Shown here: piece by piece, positions 8,188-17,051 of the stretch
How the letters are laid out: every line of letters starts with the position of its first letter
How positions within the stretch are numbered: the first letter of the stretch is position 1
Assembly: GCF_026343955.1 (NCBI RefSeq)
Contig: NZ_JAPKNI010000008.1
Span: 121,183 to 185,182, forward strand
DNA length: 64,000 nucleotides
DNA from: Kaistia defluvii
Lineage (GTDB): Bacteria > Pseudomonadota > Alphaproteobacteria > Rhizobiales > Kaistiaceae
Direction: 5' to 3'
Program-made: the position numbers and the translations under genes
The notes under the pieces: generated by a model
What the model was told of the DNA's origin: nothing
Databases searched by the model: none
Seen by the model: the letters and a program-made list of their open reading frames with translations, nothing else

Positions 8188-9558
8188 CTAGTAGGCGTGG
8201 CGACGAAAGACTTCGCTGATGTCGCCGTTCCATTCCGTGCGGCATTCGTGAAGCTGCCTTTCGGCCAGGGTCTGGCCGCTGGCGACGATCTCCTCGAGCG
8301 GCTGCAGATAGACCGTCTCGTCATGGCCGTCGCTGTTGAGATAGCCACGTGCTGCCAGTCCGCGCCGGGCGATCTGCACCATCTCGCGGGCGATATCGCG
8401 CACCGTGTGGTTGCGGAACGGCGTCGAGAGCGCGGTGCGGGGCACGCTGTCGCGCAGCGCCTGCCGCTCCTCGGCCGTCCAGTCCTTGACCAGTTCCCAT
8501 GCCGCATCGAGCGAGGGCTGGTCGTAGAGCAGGCCGACCCAGAGCGCCGGCAGCGCGGTGAGCGGCCGCCACGGACCGGCATCGGCGCCGCGCATCTCGA
8601 TGTACTTCTTGAGCCGCACGTCGGGGAACAGCGTGGTGAGATGGTTGTTCCAGTCCGATAGCGTCGCGATCTCGCCCGGCAGGCCCGGCAGCTCGCCCTT
8701 CAGCAGGTCGCGGAACGACTGGCCGGCAACGTCGTGATAGGTGTCGCCGCGCTTGACGAAATACATCGGCACGTCCAGCGCCCAGTCGACATAGCGCTCG
8801 AAGCCGAAGCCGTCCTCGAAGGCGAAGGGGATCAGGCCGGCGCGCTGGTTGTCGGTGTCACGCCAGATTTCGGCGCGGTTCGACAGCAGACCGTTGGCGG
8901 CATTGTCGAGGAAGGGCGAATTGGCGAACAGTGCGGTCGCGATCGGCTGCAGCGCCAGCGAGACGCGCATCTTCCTGACCATGTCGGCTTCGTCGGAGAA
9001 GTCGAGATTCACCTGCACCGTTGAGGTGCGGAACATCATGTCGAGGCCGCGCGTGCCGACCTTCGGCATGTAGCGGGCCATGATCTCGTAGCGCGACTTC
9101 GGCATCACCGGCGTCTCGGCCAGCGACCAGATCGGCGAGGTGCCGAGGCCGATGAAGCCGACGCCGAGCGGTTCGGCGCACTGGCGCACCTGCGCGAGAT
9201 GGGCATGCAGTTCGCGGCAGGTCTGGTGAATCGTCTCGAGTGGGGCACCGGACAGCTCGAACTGGCCGCCGGGCTCCAGCGAGATGGCGCCACCGCCGAT
9301 GGGATCGACCAGGCCGATGATCAGGCCACGATCCTCGATCGGCTGCCAGCCGAGAAGACCTTCCATCAGGCGGAGGATGCGCTCGATGCCGCGCGGCCCC
9401 TCATAGGGGACGGGCGTCAGGTCATCGGTGTAGAAGCCGAACTTCTCGTGCTCGGTGCCAATCCGCCATTGCGCTTTGGGCTTGGAGCCGCTGGCAATTA
9501 CGTCGACGAGTTCGTCGCGCGATTCGACGATCGTGGAATCGGTAGCGTCGCGGGCCAT
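8188..9558 (-). CDS. gshA: Glutamate-cysteine ligase (plant/alphaproteobacterial type)
   Basis: 456 aa; catalyses the ATP-dependent joining of glutamate and cysteine, the first and limiting step of glutathione synthesis, in the cytosol. The family hallmarks visible are WRIGTEHEKFGF near residue 32, the glutamate/Mg region PIGGGAISLEPGGQFELSGA, MARYMPKVG, MFRTSTVQVNLDFSDE and KKYIEMRGADAGPW, which place it in the class shared by plants and alphaproteobacteria rather than the E. coli GshA class. The start at 9558 has GGAG 5 bases upstream; the frame is open 26 codons further but without a ribosome site. No gshB is in the window. Confidence 0.93.
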   Translation of the reverse strand: MARDATDSTIVESRDELVDVIASGSKPKAQWRIGTEHEKFGFYTDDLTPVPYEGPRGIERILRLMEGLLGWQPIEDRGLIIGLVDPIGGGAISLEPGGQFELSGAPLETIHQTCRELHAHLAQVRQCAEPLGVGFIGLGTSPIWSLAETPVMPKSRYEIMARYMPKVGTRGLDMMFRTSTVQVNLDFSDEADMVRKMRVSLALQPIATALFANSPFLDNAANGLLSNRAEIWRDTDNQRAGLIPFAFEDGFGFERYVDWALDVPMYFVKRGDTYHDVAGQSFRDLLKGELPGLPGEIATLSDWNNHLTTLFPDVRLKKYIEMRGADAGPWRPLTALPALWVGLLYDQPSLDAAWELVKDWTAEERQALRDSVPRTALSTPFRNHTVRDIAREMVQIARRGLAARGYLNSDGHDETVYLQPLEEIVASGQTLAERQLHECRTEWNGDISEVFRRHAY

Positions 9559-9717
9559 GAGTACTCCGAAGCAGTGAGGCGCGGCACAGTAGCGGCGCGC
9601 CAGGGGAACGGCAATGGAGGGGCCATTGCCTCGCAAAACCGAGACGGGCGGTGGACCGATCGCCTGAATCGGTGCACCGATAGCACCCAGGACATGCTTT
9701 CAGGGAGGAAAATCAGA

Positions 9718-10464
9718 ATGACCGATTCGTCGAGACCCGTCGCCATCATCACCGGAGGAACGCGCGGCATCGGTGCGGCGATCGCGCGGGCGCTGGCGGC
9801 GCGGGGCGTCGACCTCGTCCTGTCCGGCCGTCATCGCGACGAGCCGGTGGAAAAGCTGATGCGCGAACTCGGCGCCGTCACCGGCGTGCTGTTCCATGCC
9901 GCCGATGCGGCCGACCCGGCTTCGGCGCCGGCGATCGTCGATGCCGCGCTCGCCCGCTTCGGCCGTGTCGACTACCTCGTTCCCTCCGCCGGCGGCGCCG
10001 TGCCGGGCACGGCTTTGACGGTGACGCCGGAAGCCTGGGACAATGCCTTTCGCGTTCACGTCCATGCGCCATTCCACCTGTTCCGCGCCGCGCACGCGTC
10101 GCTGGCGAAGCAGGGTGGGGCGATGCTCCTGATCTCGTCGGTGGCGGGCCTGCGCGGCTGCCCGGCAACCATCGCCTACCAGACCGTCAAGGGCGCGCTG
10201 CCGCAGATGGGCCGGGCGCTCGCCCGCGACCATGGCCATGAAGGCATCCGCATCAACACCATCTGCCCCGGCATCATCGAAACCCGCTTCCACGAGGCGA
10301 TGACGCCGGAAGCGCGCGCCAACAACCTCGCCAACCGCATCCCGCTGCAGCGCCTCGGCACGCCGGAACAGGTGGCGACGGCCGCCGTCGAGTTGCTGAC
10401 CAACGCGTTCATCACGGGCGAGACGCTGGTGGTCGATGGCGGCATGAGCATGCGGATGGTCTGA
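9718..10464 (+). CDS. SDR-family oxidoreductase (FabG-like)
   Basis: 248 aa classical short-chain dehydrogenase. The nucleotide-binding TGGTRGIG is at residues 12-19, the catalytic Ser is S141 (LLISS), and the YxxxK pair is Y154/K158. The usual NAG motif is PSAG here (S90 replaces Asn), which is uncommon. The C-terminus GETLVVDGGMSMRMV is typical. It should reduce or oxidise a carbonyl/alcohol with NAD(P); substrate unknown. AGGGAGG lies 8 to 10 bases before the ATG. The gene is divergent from gshA and ends at a 12-bp stem. Confidence 0.88.
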   Translation: MTDSSRPVAIITGGTRGIGAAIARALAARGVDLVLSGRHRDEPVEKLMRELGAVTGVLFHAADAADPASAPAIVDAALARFGRVDYLVPSAGGAVPGTALTVTPEAWDNAFRVHVHAPFHLFRAAHASLAKQGGAMLLISSVAGLRGCPATIAYQTVKGALPQMGRALARDHGHEGIRINTICPGIIETRFHEAMTPEARANNLANRIPLQRLGTPEQVATAAVELLTNAFITGETLVVDGGMSMRMV

Positions 10465-10469
10465 TCGCG

Positions 10470-10499
10470 AACCCCGGAAGGTCTCGGCCTTCCGGGGTT
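10470..10499 (+). terminator. Terminator-like hairpin between convergent genes
   Basis: Perfect 12-bp stem AACCCCGGAAGG (10470-10481) and its complement (10488-10499), 6-base loop, no clear T-run. It sits between the SDR gene and the convergent exporter gene and can serve both directions. Confidence 0.6.
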
Positions 10500-10509
10500 C
10501 CCCGCTCCC

Positions 10510-11385
10510 TCAGCGCCGGCCGAGCACGATGACGTTGCCGACCATGACGAGCACGAGGCCGGCGATGGCGAAGGCCGTCCACTGATAGCCTTCCGCGAAG
10601 GTCGAGATCAGCAGGGCGAAGACGGGAAACAGCACCGTCGAATAGCCGGCGCGGCCCGAGCCGATCCGGCCGAGCAGCGTCAGATAGGCGAAGAAGGCGA
10701 CGACCGAAGACAGCAGCGCCAGCCACAGCAGCGAGGCGATGTACTGGAAGGACGGGTCCAAGATGAACGGCTTGCCGAGCATCGCGGCGGTGATCGCCAG
10801 GATCGCCGCGCCATAGGCCATGCCCCAGGCGCTGGCCGAGACGACCGGAATGCCGCGTTTCTGCGCCGAGGCGGAAATCATGTTGCCGATGCAGAAGAAC
10901 AGCGTGCCGCCGACGCAGAGCATCAGGCCGATGGCCGCGTCGTGGTCGATCTCGGTGCCGGCGATCTCCGGCCAGAACATCAGCGCCACGCCGCCAAAGC
11001 CGAAGGCGGCGCCGAGCAGGACGCGCCGGTCGACCGACTGGCGCAGGAAGATCGCGCCAAGCAGCATGTTGAAGACCGAGGCGAGCGAGAAGATGACGGC
11101 CAGCAGGCCCGAGGCCAGCTTGGCGCCGCCAACGTAGAACTGCAGGAAATTCATCGAGAAGATGAAAAAGCCGAGCCCGAGGAAGCGCAGATGATCGGCG
11201 AGCGGGAAGGCGAGGCGGTGGCGGCGTACGATCGCCCAGCCGAACATCACCAGCGAGGCGAGCAGGAACCGCCAGGTCAGCGCCACCTGGGGCGCGACGA
11301 CGCCGAGTTGCAGCTTGAGCGCGATCCAGCTCGTGCTCCAGGCAAACACCGTGACCGCATAGAGCGAATAGTCGAGCCGGGTCAT
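10510..11385 (-). CDS. EamA/DMT-superfamily transporter
   Basis: 291 aa, ten hydrophobic segments in two EamA repeats (RhaT/YdcZ-like), ending at the last membrane helix with GNVIVLGRR. DMT permeases export metabolites or amino acids across the inner membrane; substrate unknown. The reading frame is open for 36 more codons upstream, beginning at a GTG at 11493, but that extension is Ser/Pro/Arg-rich and not membrane-like; the ATG at 11385 has GAGG five bases ahead and starts directly before the first helix (LDYSLYAVTVFAWSTSW). Confidence 0.82.
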   Translation of the reverse strand: MTRLDYSLYAVTVFAWSTSWIALKLQLGVVAPQVALTWRFLLASLVMFGWAIVRRHRLAFPLADHLRFLGLGFFIFSMNFLQFYVGGAKLASGLLAVIFSLASVFNMLLGAIFLRQSVDRRVLLGAAFGFGGVALMFWPEIAGTEIDHDAAIGLMLCVGGTLFFCIGNMISASAQKRGIPVVSASAWGMAYGAAILAITAAMLGKPFILDPSFQYIASLLWLALLSSVVAFFAYLTLLGRIGSGRAGYSTVLFPVFALLISTFAEGYQWTAFAIAGLVLVMVGNVIVLGRR

Positions 11386-11812
11386 CGCCGCCTCGGAAGG
11401 CTTGGCGCGGGAGCGGGCGGCCGGGGCGATTTCGGTCGCTTGTGAGTCGGTTGGGGGAGGCATGCGGCGATCCGAGTGGCTGAGGGACGCCACCGAGAGC
11501 AGGAACCCCGGACCCCGTCCAGCAAAACTTTGTGAGCGGTGACGTCACCGAGATTGATGAGTCCGATGCCGCGATGCGAAATTCTGGCCGGATTCAGCGG
11601 CGAATGGCGAAAGCCTCCCGCCTCGTTCGCCGGTATCGTCATGGCGGCATCCTCGCCTGCCATCAAGGGGCGGTCGCGCCGCTGGCGGACGTCAGCTTCC
11701 CGATCAGCCGCGTCGGCGCGCAATGGCCCGGCGCCATCGAAGCGCGGGCTGGCGGAATCGTTCGGTTCGGCATCTATTGGTGGATGCCGAATCCAACTGA
11801 GCCGTCAGCCCC
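11386..11812. other. Intergenic region without a convincing gene
   Basis: 427 bases between the divergently placed exporter and amidotransferase genes. Open frames here have unlike-neighbour composition and no recognisable domain. The part nearest 11385 may be the untranslated leader, or the N-terminal extension, of the exporter gene. Confidence 0.5.
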
Positions 11813-12514
11813 ATGCGCATTCTCGTCGTCGAAAACTATCAAGCCACCTCGCTCGGCCTGATGCGGCCGGCGCTTGCCTCGGCCGGGGCGGTGATCGATG
11901 TCCGTCGCGCGCATGAGGGCGACGCCTTGCCGGAGACGCCCGACGGCTATGACGCGATCATCGTGCTCGGCGGCGGTCAGAGCGCGGTCGACGACGCGGC
12001 GCATCCCTATCTGCCGCGCCTCGCCCGCCTGATGCGCGCCTTTGGCGATGCCGACAAATCCGTGCTCGGCATCTGCCTGGGTTCGCAGATCCTGGCGCGC
12101 GGCTATGGCGCCAGCAACATACTGGGCCGGCCGACCGAATTCGGCTGGCAGGAGGTAACGCCCACCGAGGCGGGCCGCGACGATCCCGTGGTCGGCGTGC
12201 TGGAGGGCCCGTCGCCCCTGTTCCACTGGCATTCCGACACATTCACCCTGCCGGAAGGCGCCGTCCACCTGGCGACCAGCGCCCTGACGCCCCACCAGGC
12301 CTTTCGCATCGGCCGCGCCGTCTATGGCATCCAGTTCCATTTCGAGGCCGATACGGCGCTGGTGCGCGACTGGAGCGACACTTTCGGCGACGTGGCGGCG
12401 GAGATCGATCCGGAGTGGCCGGAGCGCCATGCTCGCGAGGAAGGCCCGCTCGGCAGCCGCGCCGACGCTGCGGGAAGGGCGATCGCCCGCGCCTGGATCG
12501 CGACGATCCGGTAG
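11813..12514 (+). CDS. Class I glutamine amidotransferase-like protein
   Basis: 233 aa GuaA-type GATase1 domain. The nucleophile C88 is in LGICLGSQ, and the catalytic His/Glu pair is H176/E178 in QFHFEAD, so the triad is complete. It is a stand-alone glutaminase-like domain with no synthetase partner nearby; such enzymes act as gamma-glutamyl hydrolases or as ammonia donors. The start is the first ATG (MRILVVENYQ), typical for the family. It is the only plus-strand gene in this stretch. Confidence 0.85.
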   Translation: MRILVVENYQATSLGLMRPALASAGAVIDVRRAHEGDALPETPDGYDAIIVLGGGQSAVDDAAHPYLPRLARLMRAFGDADKSVLGICLGSQILARGYGASNILGRPTEFGWQEVTPTEAGRDDPVVGVLEGPSPLFHWHSDTFTLPEGAVHLATSALTPHQAFRIGRAVYGIQFHFEADTALVRDWSDTFGDVAAEIDPEWPERHAREEGPLGSRADAAGRAIARAWIATIR

Positions 12515-12615
12515 GCGCGCTCGTCACTCCGGCAGGAAGTCGTCGTCGCGCAGCGGTTCCAGCGTCCAGGGACATTCAAGGCTACGGGAACCATGCCGCC
12601 GCAGTCCGAAACCGC

Positions 12616-13413
12616 TCAGTCCCGGCGAACCGGCCGCTTCGCCGTCGCGCGTTCCTCGAATTGCATCAGCCGCAGCGAGGCGATTTCTTCGCGGGCGCCG
12701 GCCTCGGCGGCGTCCTTCATCGACGCCGCGACATAGGCGATGTGATCGATCGCCGCCTGGCGGGCGGCTTCCGGATCGCCGGCCAGGATCGCATCGCGGA
12801 TCGCCTTGTGCTGGGCCAGGAGCTGGTCGCGCGAGCCGGCCTGGCCATAGAGCCGGCTGCGATTGTAGAACACGCCGTCGGCCAGCAGCCGGTAGCAGGC
12901 GCGCAGCACGTGGATGATGACGATGTTGTGCGTCGCCTCGCCGATCGCCTGGTGGAATTCGACGTCCAGCGCCGCCTCGCGGCGGAAGTCGGCCTTGCCG
13001 TGTTCGGCTTCCATCGTCTCGATGATGCGGCCGAGGATGATGCGGTCGGCCTCGGTGGCGCGTGTCGCCGCCATCGCCGCCGCCGTTGCCTCAATCTCGC
13101 GGCGGAATTCCAGATAGTCGCCGCCGGCCTTGGGCGATTGCGCGATCAGGTCGACGATCGGCGCGGCGAAGACCGAACCTTCGATCGCGGCCACATAGGT
13201 GCCGCCGCCTGGGCGGCTTTCGACCAGCCCGCGTCCCTCCAGCGCCTTCAGCGCATCGCGCAGGATCGGCCGCGAAACGCCGAGCGTCGCCGACAGGTCG
13301 CGCTCGCCCGGCAGCTTGTCGCCGGGATGCAGCACGCCCTCCAGCACCAGCATCTCGATCTGTCGCGCCACCTCGTCGGCGGTCGCGCGGGAAGGAATCG
13401 GTTGAAAGACCAT
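12616..13413 (-). CDS. FadR/GntR-family regulator, LldR/PdhR-like
   Basis: 265 aa. The winged helix-turn-helix is at about 10-75 (GDKLPGERDLSATLGVSRPILRDALKAL), followed by the all-helical FCD effector domain with its metal-ligand residues in RREAALDVEFHQAIGEATHN. The gene is divergent from the L-lactate dehydrogenase lldD across 103 bases, the same arrangement as LldR and its target, so lactate-responsive control of lldD is the likely job. Confidence 0.85.
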   Translation of the reverse strand: MVFQPIPSRATADEVARQIEMLVLEGVLHPGDKLPGERDLSATLGVSRPILRDALKALEGRGLVESRPGGGTYVAAIEGSVFAAPIVDLIAQSPKAGGDYLEFRREIEATAAAMAATRATEADRIILGRIIETMEAEHGKADFRREAALDVEFHQAIGEATHNIVIIHVLRACYRLLADGVFYNRSRLYGQAGSRDQLLAQHKAIRDAILAGDPEAARQAAIDHIAYVAASMKDAAEAGAREEIASLRLMQFEERATAKRPVRRD

Positions 13414-13444
13414 GCGGAAGAGCCTATCAGCGGAAATCAGGAAG

Positions 13445-13463
13445 TGGTCAAGAAATTGATCCA
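13445..13463. promoter_or_regulatory. Candidate operator between FadR-type regulator and lldD
   Basis: TGGTCAA (13445-13451) and TTGATCCA (13456-13463) form an imperfect dyad around four bases. FadR-family regulators recognise TGGT..ACCA-like dyads, so this is a plausible but weak match in the right place. Confidence 0.28.
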
Positions 13464-13516
13464 GTTGGCGGGCGCGGCCCGCCTTTCAAGAATTCATATG
13501 AAATTGGAGCGGCGCC

Positions 13517-14662
13517 ATGGGCGGCTTGAAGGACGCAACGAGCATTGCAGACCTGAGATTGTTGGCGAAGCGCCGCGTGCCGCGCGCCTTCTTCGATTAT
13601 GCCGATCGCGGCTCCTACAATGAGGAAACGATCGACGCCAACTCGGCCGACTTCAAGGCCCTCAAGCTGCGCCAGCGCGTCATGGTCGACGTGTCCAACC
13701 GCTCGACCGAAGTCACGCTGCTCGGCGAGAAGTTCGCCTATCCCTTCGCCTTCGCCCCGACCGGCCTGACCGGCATGCAGCATGCCGATGGCGAGATCCT
13801 GGCGGCCAAGGCCTGCGAGAAGGCCAACATCCCGTTCGCGCTGTCGACCATGTCGATCTGCTCGATCGAAGACGTGGCGGCGGCCACTTCGCGACCGTTC
13901 TGGTTCCAGCTCTATGTGATGAAGAACCGCAACTTCGCCAAGCAACTGGTCGAGCGCGCCATCGCCGCCAAGTGCTCGGCCCTCATCCTGACGCTGGACC
14001 TGCAGGTGCAGGGCCAGCGCCACCGCGACATCAAGAACGGCATGACCGTGCCGCCGCAGATCAAGCTGCACAATGTCCTCGACATGGCGACCAAGCTGCC
14101 ATGGGCGTTCAAGGTTCTGGGCAGCAAGCACAAGACCTTCGGCAATCTGAACGGCGTCGAGGGCATGAGCGGCGTCAAGTCGCTGGGCCAGTGGATCTCC
14201 GGCCAGTTCGACCCGGCGCTCAACTGGGATGACGTGGCCTGGATCCGTTCGATCTGGCCCGGCAAGCTGATCCTCAAGGGCGTGCTGGATGTCGGCGACG
14301 CGCAGAAGGCGGTCAATACCGGCGCCGACGCGATCGTCGTTTCCAACCATGGCGGACGCCAGCTCGACGGCGCGCCGTCCGCGATTTCGCGCCTGCCGCG
14401 CATCGTCGACGCGGTCGGCAACCAGACCGAAATCCTGTTCGACAGCGGCATCCGCTCGGGACAGGACGTGCTGCGCGCGCTGGCGCTCGGCGCCAAGGGC
14501 TGCATGATGGGCAAGGCCTTCCTGTTCGGCCTCGGCGCCGGCGGCGAAGAAGGCGTGTCCAAGGTGATCCAGATCGTCGGCAAGGAGCTCGACGTCTCGA
14601 TGGCCCTGACAGGACGTCGCACCCTGGCCGAGATCGACGATACCGTCATCGATCGGGGTTGA
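13517..14662 (+). CDS. lldD: FMN-dependent L-lactate dehydrogenase
   Basis: 381 aa member of the alpha-hydroxyacid oxidase family; oxidises L-lactate to pyruvate at the inner membrane and passes electrons to quinone. FMN-binding and catalytic motifs visible: FAPTGLTGM, LTLDLQVQGQRHRD, ILKGVL, and the active-site SNHGGRQLDG with catalytic H278. The length matches LldD (about 380-396 aa). Glycolate or mandelate oxidation is a less likely alternative. GGAG lies 7 bases before the ATG. It is divergent from a FadR-type regulator. Confidence 0.9.
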   Translation: MGGLKDATSIADLRLLAKRRVPRAFFDYADRGSYNEETIDANSADFKALKLRQRVMVDVSNRSTEVTLLGEKFAYPFAFAPTGLTGMQHADGEILAAKACEKANIPFALSTMSICSIEDVAAATSRPFWFQLYVMKNRNFAKQLVERAIAAKCSALILTLDLQVQGQRHRDIKNGMTVPPQIKLHNVLDMATKLPWAFKVLGSKHKTFGNLNGVEGMSGVKSLGQWISGQFDPALNWDDVAWIRSIWPGKLILKGVLDVGDAQKAVNTGADAIVVSNHGGRQLDGAPSAISRLPRIVDAVGNQTEILFDSGIRSGQDVLRALALGAKGCMMGKAFLFGLGAGGEEGVSKVIQIVGKELDVSMALTGRRTLAEIDDTVIDRG

Positions 14663-14718
14663 GCCCGTTCCGTCCCGGCCCTACTGCTTAGGTAGTTGGG
14701 CGCGGGATCGAGGGCGCG

Positions 14719-15999
14719 ATGCGCGAAGGACCAAGGCGTTTCGAGGATCATCCGCTTCGAAGCGCGGTGCTGAACGAGATCCATGCGCGGCCCTTCCACA
14801 TGATGGAAGCGCCGCGCATCGTGTTGAACTTCGCCTTCATGACCGATGCCGGCCATGCGGACGCGGCCCGCGACCGTCTCGCGGCGCTGTGTGTTCGCAA
14901 CGGCCTGCCGCAACCGGCCGCTCATGCGCGCCATCATGTCGTCGATCTCTGCGGCGGCACGCTGCGCTGGGAGAGCCACGCCGAATTCACCACCTATAGC
15001 TGGGATGCGCGCGGCGGCGCCGGCGCGCTGCCGGCCGAGACGCCGTTCGGCGAGGCCTTCGAGGCGCCGGGCCCGTTGATGGTGGCCGCGCGGCTCGACC
15101 TCGTCGCCGACCAGCGCCCGATCGCCGAACTGCTCTCCGGCTTTGATCCGGGCTCGCTCGCCGTTTCGGAAGTGGCCGGGGGCAGGGGGCTGATCGCATC
15201 CGATTTTCGCGAGGATGGCGATGGCTATACGCGCCTTCTGGTGGTCGATCGCGGGCTCGAGCCGCAGGAGGCGGGACCGATCGTCCAGCGCCTGCTCGAG
15301 CTCGAGACCTATCGGACGCTGGCCATGCTGGGCCTGCCGGAGGCGCAGCGCCTGCATCCGGAGCTTCGCCGCATCGAGATGGATCTTGTCGCCAATACCG
15401 GCCGCTTCCGCGCCAGCGAAGGGTTCGAGGCCAACCGCGCCTTGCTGGACGACCTGACCGCCCAGGCCGGCGATCTGGAAGCCGGCGCGGCCGAAAGCGC
15501 CTTCCGCTTCGGGGCCAGCCGCGCTTATTCCGAGATCGTGCGGTTGCGCCTCAACGCCATGGATGAGCAGCCGATCGCCGGCTATTCGAGCTTCACCGCC
15601 TTTCTCGCCCGTCGCATGGCGCCCGCGATGCGCACCTGCCAGACCGTGGAGGGCCGCCAGCAGGACCTGTCGCGAAAGCTCGCCCGCGCCGCGGCGCTGC
15701 TGCGCGCCCGTGTCGATGTCGAGCTGTCGCAGCAGAACCGCGCCTTGCTCGACAGCATGAACCGCCGCGCGCGGCTGCAACTGCGTCTGCAGCAGACGGT
15801 CGAAGGGCTCTCCGTCGCGGCAGTCAGCTACTACGTCGTCGGGCTGATCGGCTATCTGGCGAAGGGATCTTCCGTCCTCGGCTTCGAGCTCGACCCGGCG
15901 CATGTCACCGCCTTTGCGGTGATCCCTGTGGCGCTGTTCGTCTGGTTCCTCGTCCGCCGCATCCGCTCGAAGCATGACGACGGGCATGGCGCCGACTAG
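14719..15999 (+). CDS. DUF3422 family membrane-anchored protein
   Basis: 426 aa with the DUF3422 opening HPLRSAVLNEIHARPF and the conserved H-rich start (RHHVVDLCGG). The body is soluble with a helical/coiled section (about 225-350) and two membrane helices near the C-terminus (about 363-385 and 395-413) followed by a short basic tail. The function of the family is unknown; members are often encoded beside lactate or respiratory genes in proteobacteria, as here behind lldD with a 56-base gap. Its stop overlaps the stop of the convergent LysR gene. Confidence 0.82.
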   Translation: MREGPRRFEDHPLRSAVLNEIHARPFHMMEAPRIVLNFAFMTDAGHADAARDRLAALCVRNGLPQPAAHARHHVVDLCGGTLRWESHAEFTTYSWDARGGAGALPAETPFGEAFEAPGPLMVAARLDLVADQRPIAELLSGFDPGSLAVSEVAGGRGLIASDFREDGDGYTRLLVVDRGLEPQEAGPIVQRLLELETYRTLAMLGLPEAQRLHPELRRIEMDLVANTGRFRASEGFEANRALLDDLTAQAGDLEAGAAESAFRFGASRAYSEIVRLRLNAMDEQPIAGYSSFTAFLARRMAPAMRTCQTVEGRQQDLSRKLARAAALLRARVDVELSQQNRALLDSMNRRARLQLRLQQTVEGLSVAAVSYYVVGLIGYLAKGSSVLGFELDPAHVTAFAVIPVALFVWFLVRRIRSKHDDGHGAD

Positions 16000-16925
16000 G
16001 GGGTAGCCGGCGCGAGGATCTTGCCGAGGCCTTCGTCCCAGTGCGGGTGGTCGCCATAGAGTCCGGCGAGGTGGTCGATGAACAGCCGCACCTTGGCGGC
16101 GAGGAAGCGCCGGCTCGGATAGACCGCATGCACCGCGACGTGCCGCGAGGCACGGTAGGCGGGCAGCACGACGACCAGGCGCCCTTCGCGAAGCTCCGGC
16201 CCGACATCCCAGGTCGAGCGATAGGCGATGCCGAGCCCTGCCAGCACGGCTTCGCGAACCACCTCGTTCGAATTGGTGCGAAGCCTGCCCTCGACATGCA
16301 CCGTCACCGGGCCGTCCGGCCCTTCCACCCGCCAGGGATCCTGGCTGGCGGTGGCGAGCAGCGTGTGCTTCGACAATTCGGCGATGGTCTGCGGCGTGCC
16401 GTGTTCGGCGAGATAGGCCGGCGTCGCGCAGAGCAGGCGGTGGTTCGGCGCGAGCCGCCGCGCCACCAGGCTCGAATCCGTCAGCTCTGCGATGCGGATC
16501 GAGACGTCGATGCCGTCCTTGACCAGATCGACGAACTCGTCGGAGAGCACGAGATTGACGGACAGGCCGGGATTGGCGGCGAGAAAGCTGCCCAGATGCG
16601 GCGCGATGTGCAGCCGGCCGAAGGTGGTGGGCGCCGAGACCTTGAGCGTTCCGCGCGCCACGTCGGAGCGCCGGCTCACAAAGGACTCGGCCTCGTCGAT
16701 CGAGGCGAGGATCTGCACCACGCGGTCGTGGAAGCCACGGCCGGCCTCGGTCAGCGCGATCTGCCGCGTGGTGCGCTGCAGCAGGCGCGTGCCAAGCCGA
16801 TCCTCCAGACGCTTCAGGCGCTTGGAGACGACGGCGGGAGAGAGGTCAAGCTCGCGTCCGGCCGCCGAAAGGCTTCCGGCGGTGACAACGCGGGCGAAGA
16901 TCTCCATATCGGATAGTGTGCTCAT
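15996..16925 (-). CDS. LysR-family regulator, probable regulator of glcDEF
   Basis: 309 aa. The helix-turn-helix is at about 5-62 (LSDMEIFARVVTAGSLSAAG, LSPAVVSKRLKRLEDRLG), then the LysR substrate-binding domain with FVDLVKDGIDVSIRIAEL, the signature of the CrgA/DsdC-like branch in proteobacteria. It is divergent from glcD across 126 bases, which suggests it controls the glycolate oxidase genes. The stop codons of this gene and the DUF3422 gene overlap in the four bases CTAG at 15996-15999. Confidence 0.85.
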   Translation of the reverse strand: MSTLSDMEIFARVVTAGSLSAAGRELDLSPAVVSKRLKRLEDRLGTRLLQRTTRQIALTEAGRGFHDRVVQILASIDEAESFVSRRSDVARGTLKVSAPTTFGRLHIAPHLGSFLAANPGLSVNLVLSDEFVDLVKDGIDVSIRIAELTDSSLVARRLAPNHRLLCATPAYLAEHGTPQTIAELSKHTLLATASQDPWRVEGPDGPVTVHVEGRLRTNSNEVVREAVLAGLGIAYRSTWDVGPELREGRLVVVLPAYRASRHVAVHAVYPSRRFLAAKVRLFIDHLAGLYGDHPHWDEGLGKILAPATP

Positions 16926-16961
16926 TGCCTCTATAGTGGCAAAAAAGTTGGGTGATTTTCA

Positions 16962-16977
16962 ATCCTGCGGCAAGGAT
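16962..16977. promoter_or_regulatory. Candidate LysR operator between regulator and glcD
   Basis: ATCCT (16962-16966), six bases, AGGAT (16973-16977): a short dyad in the 126-base divergent gap, of the size LysR regulators bind. Confidence 0.35.
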
Positions 16978-17051
16978 GATTGTTTTCTATCCCGGCTTGG
17001 GTACAAAACCGTCCGCGCCTAGAGTGGTTCTGAACTGGGAGGGAGGCTGCC

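Noticed and set aside
13912..15987. 691-codon minus-strand frame across lldD and the DUF3422 gene
   Set aside because: Low-complexity, antisense to two well-supported genes.
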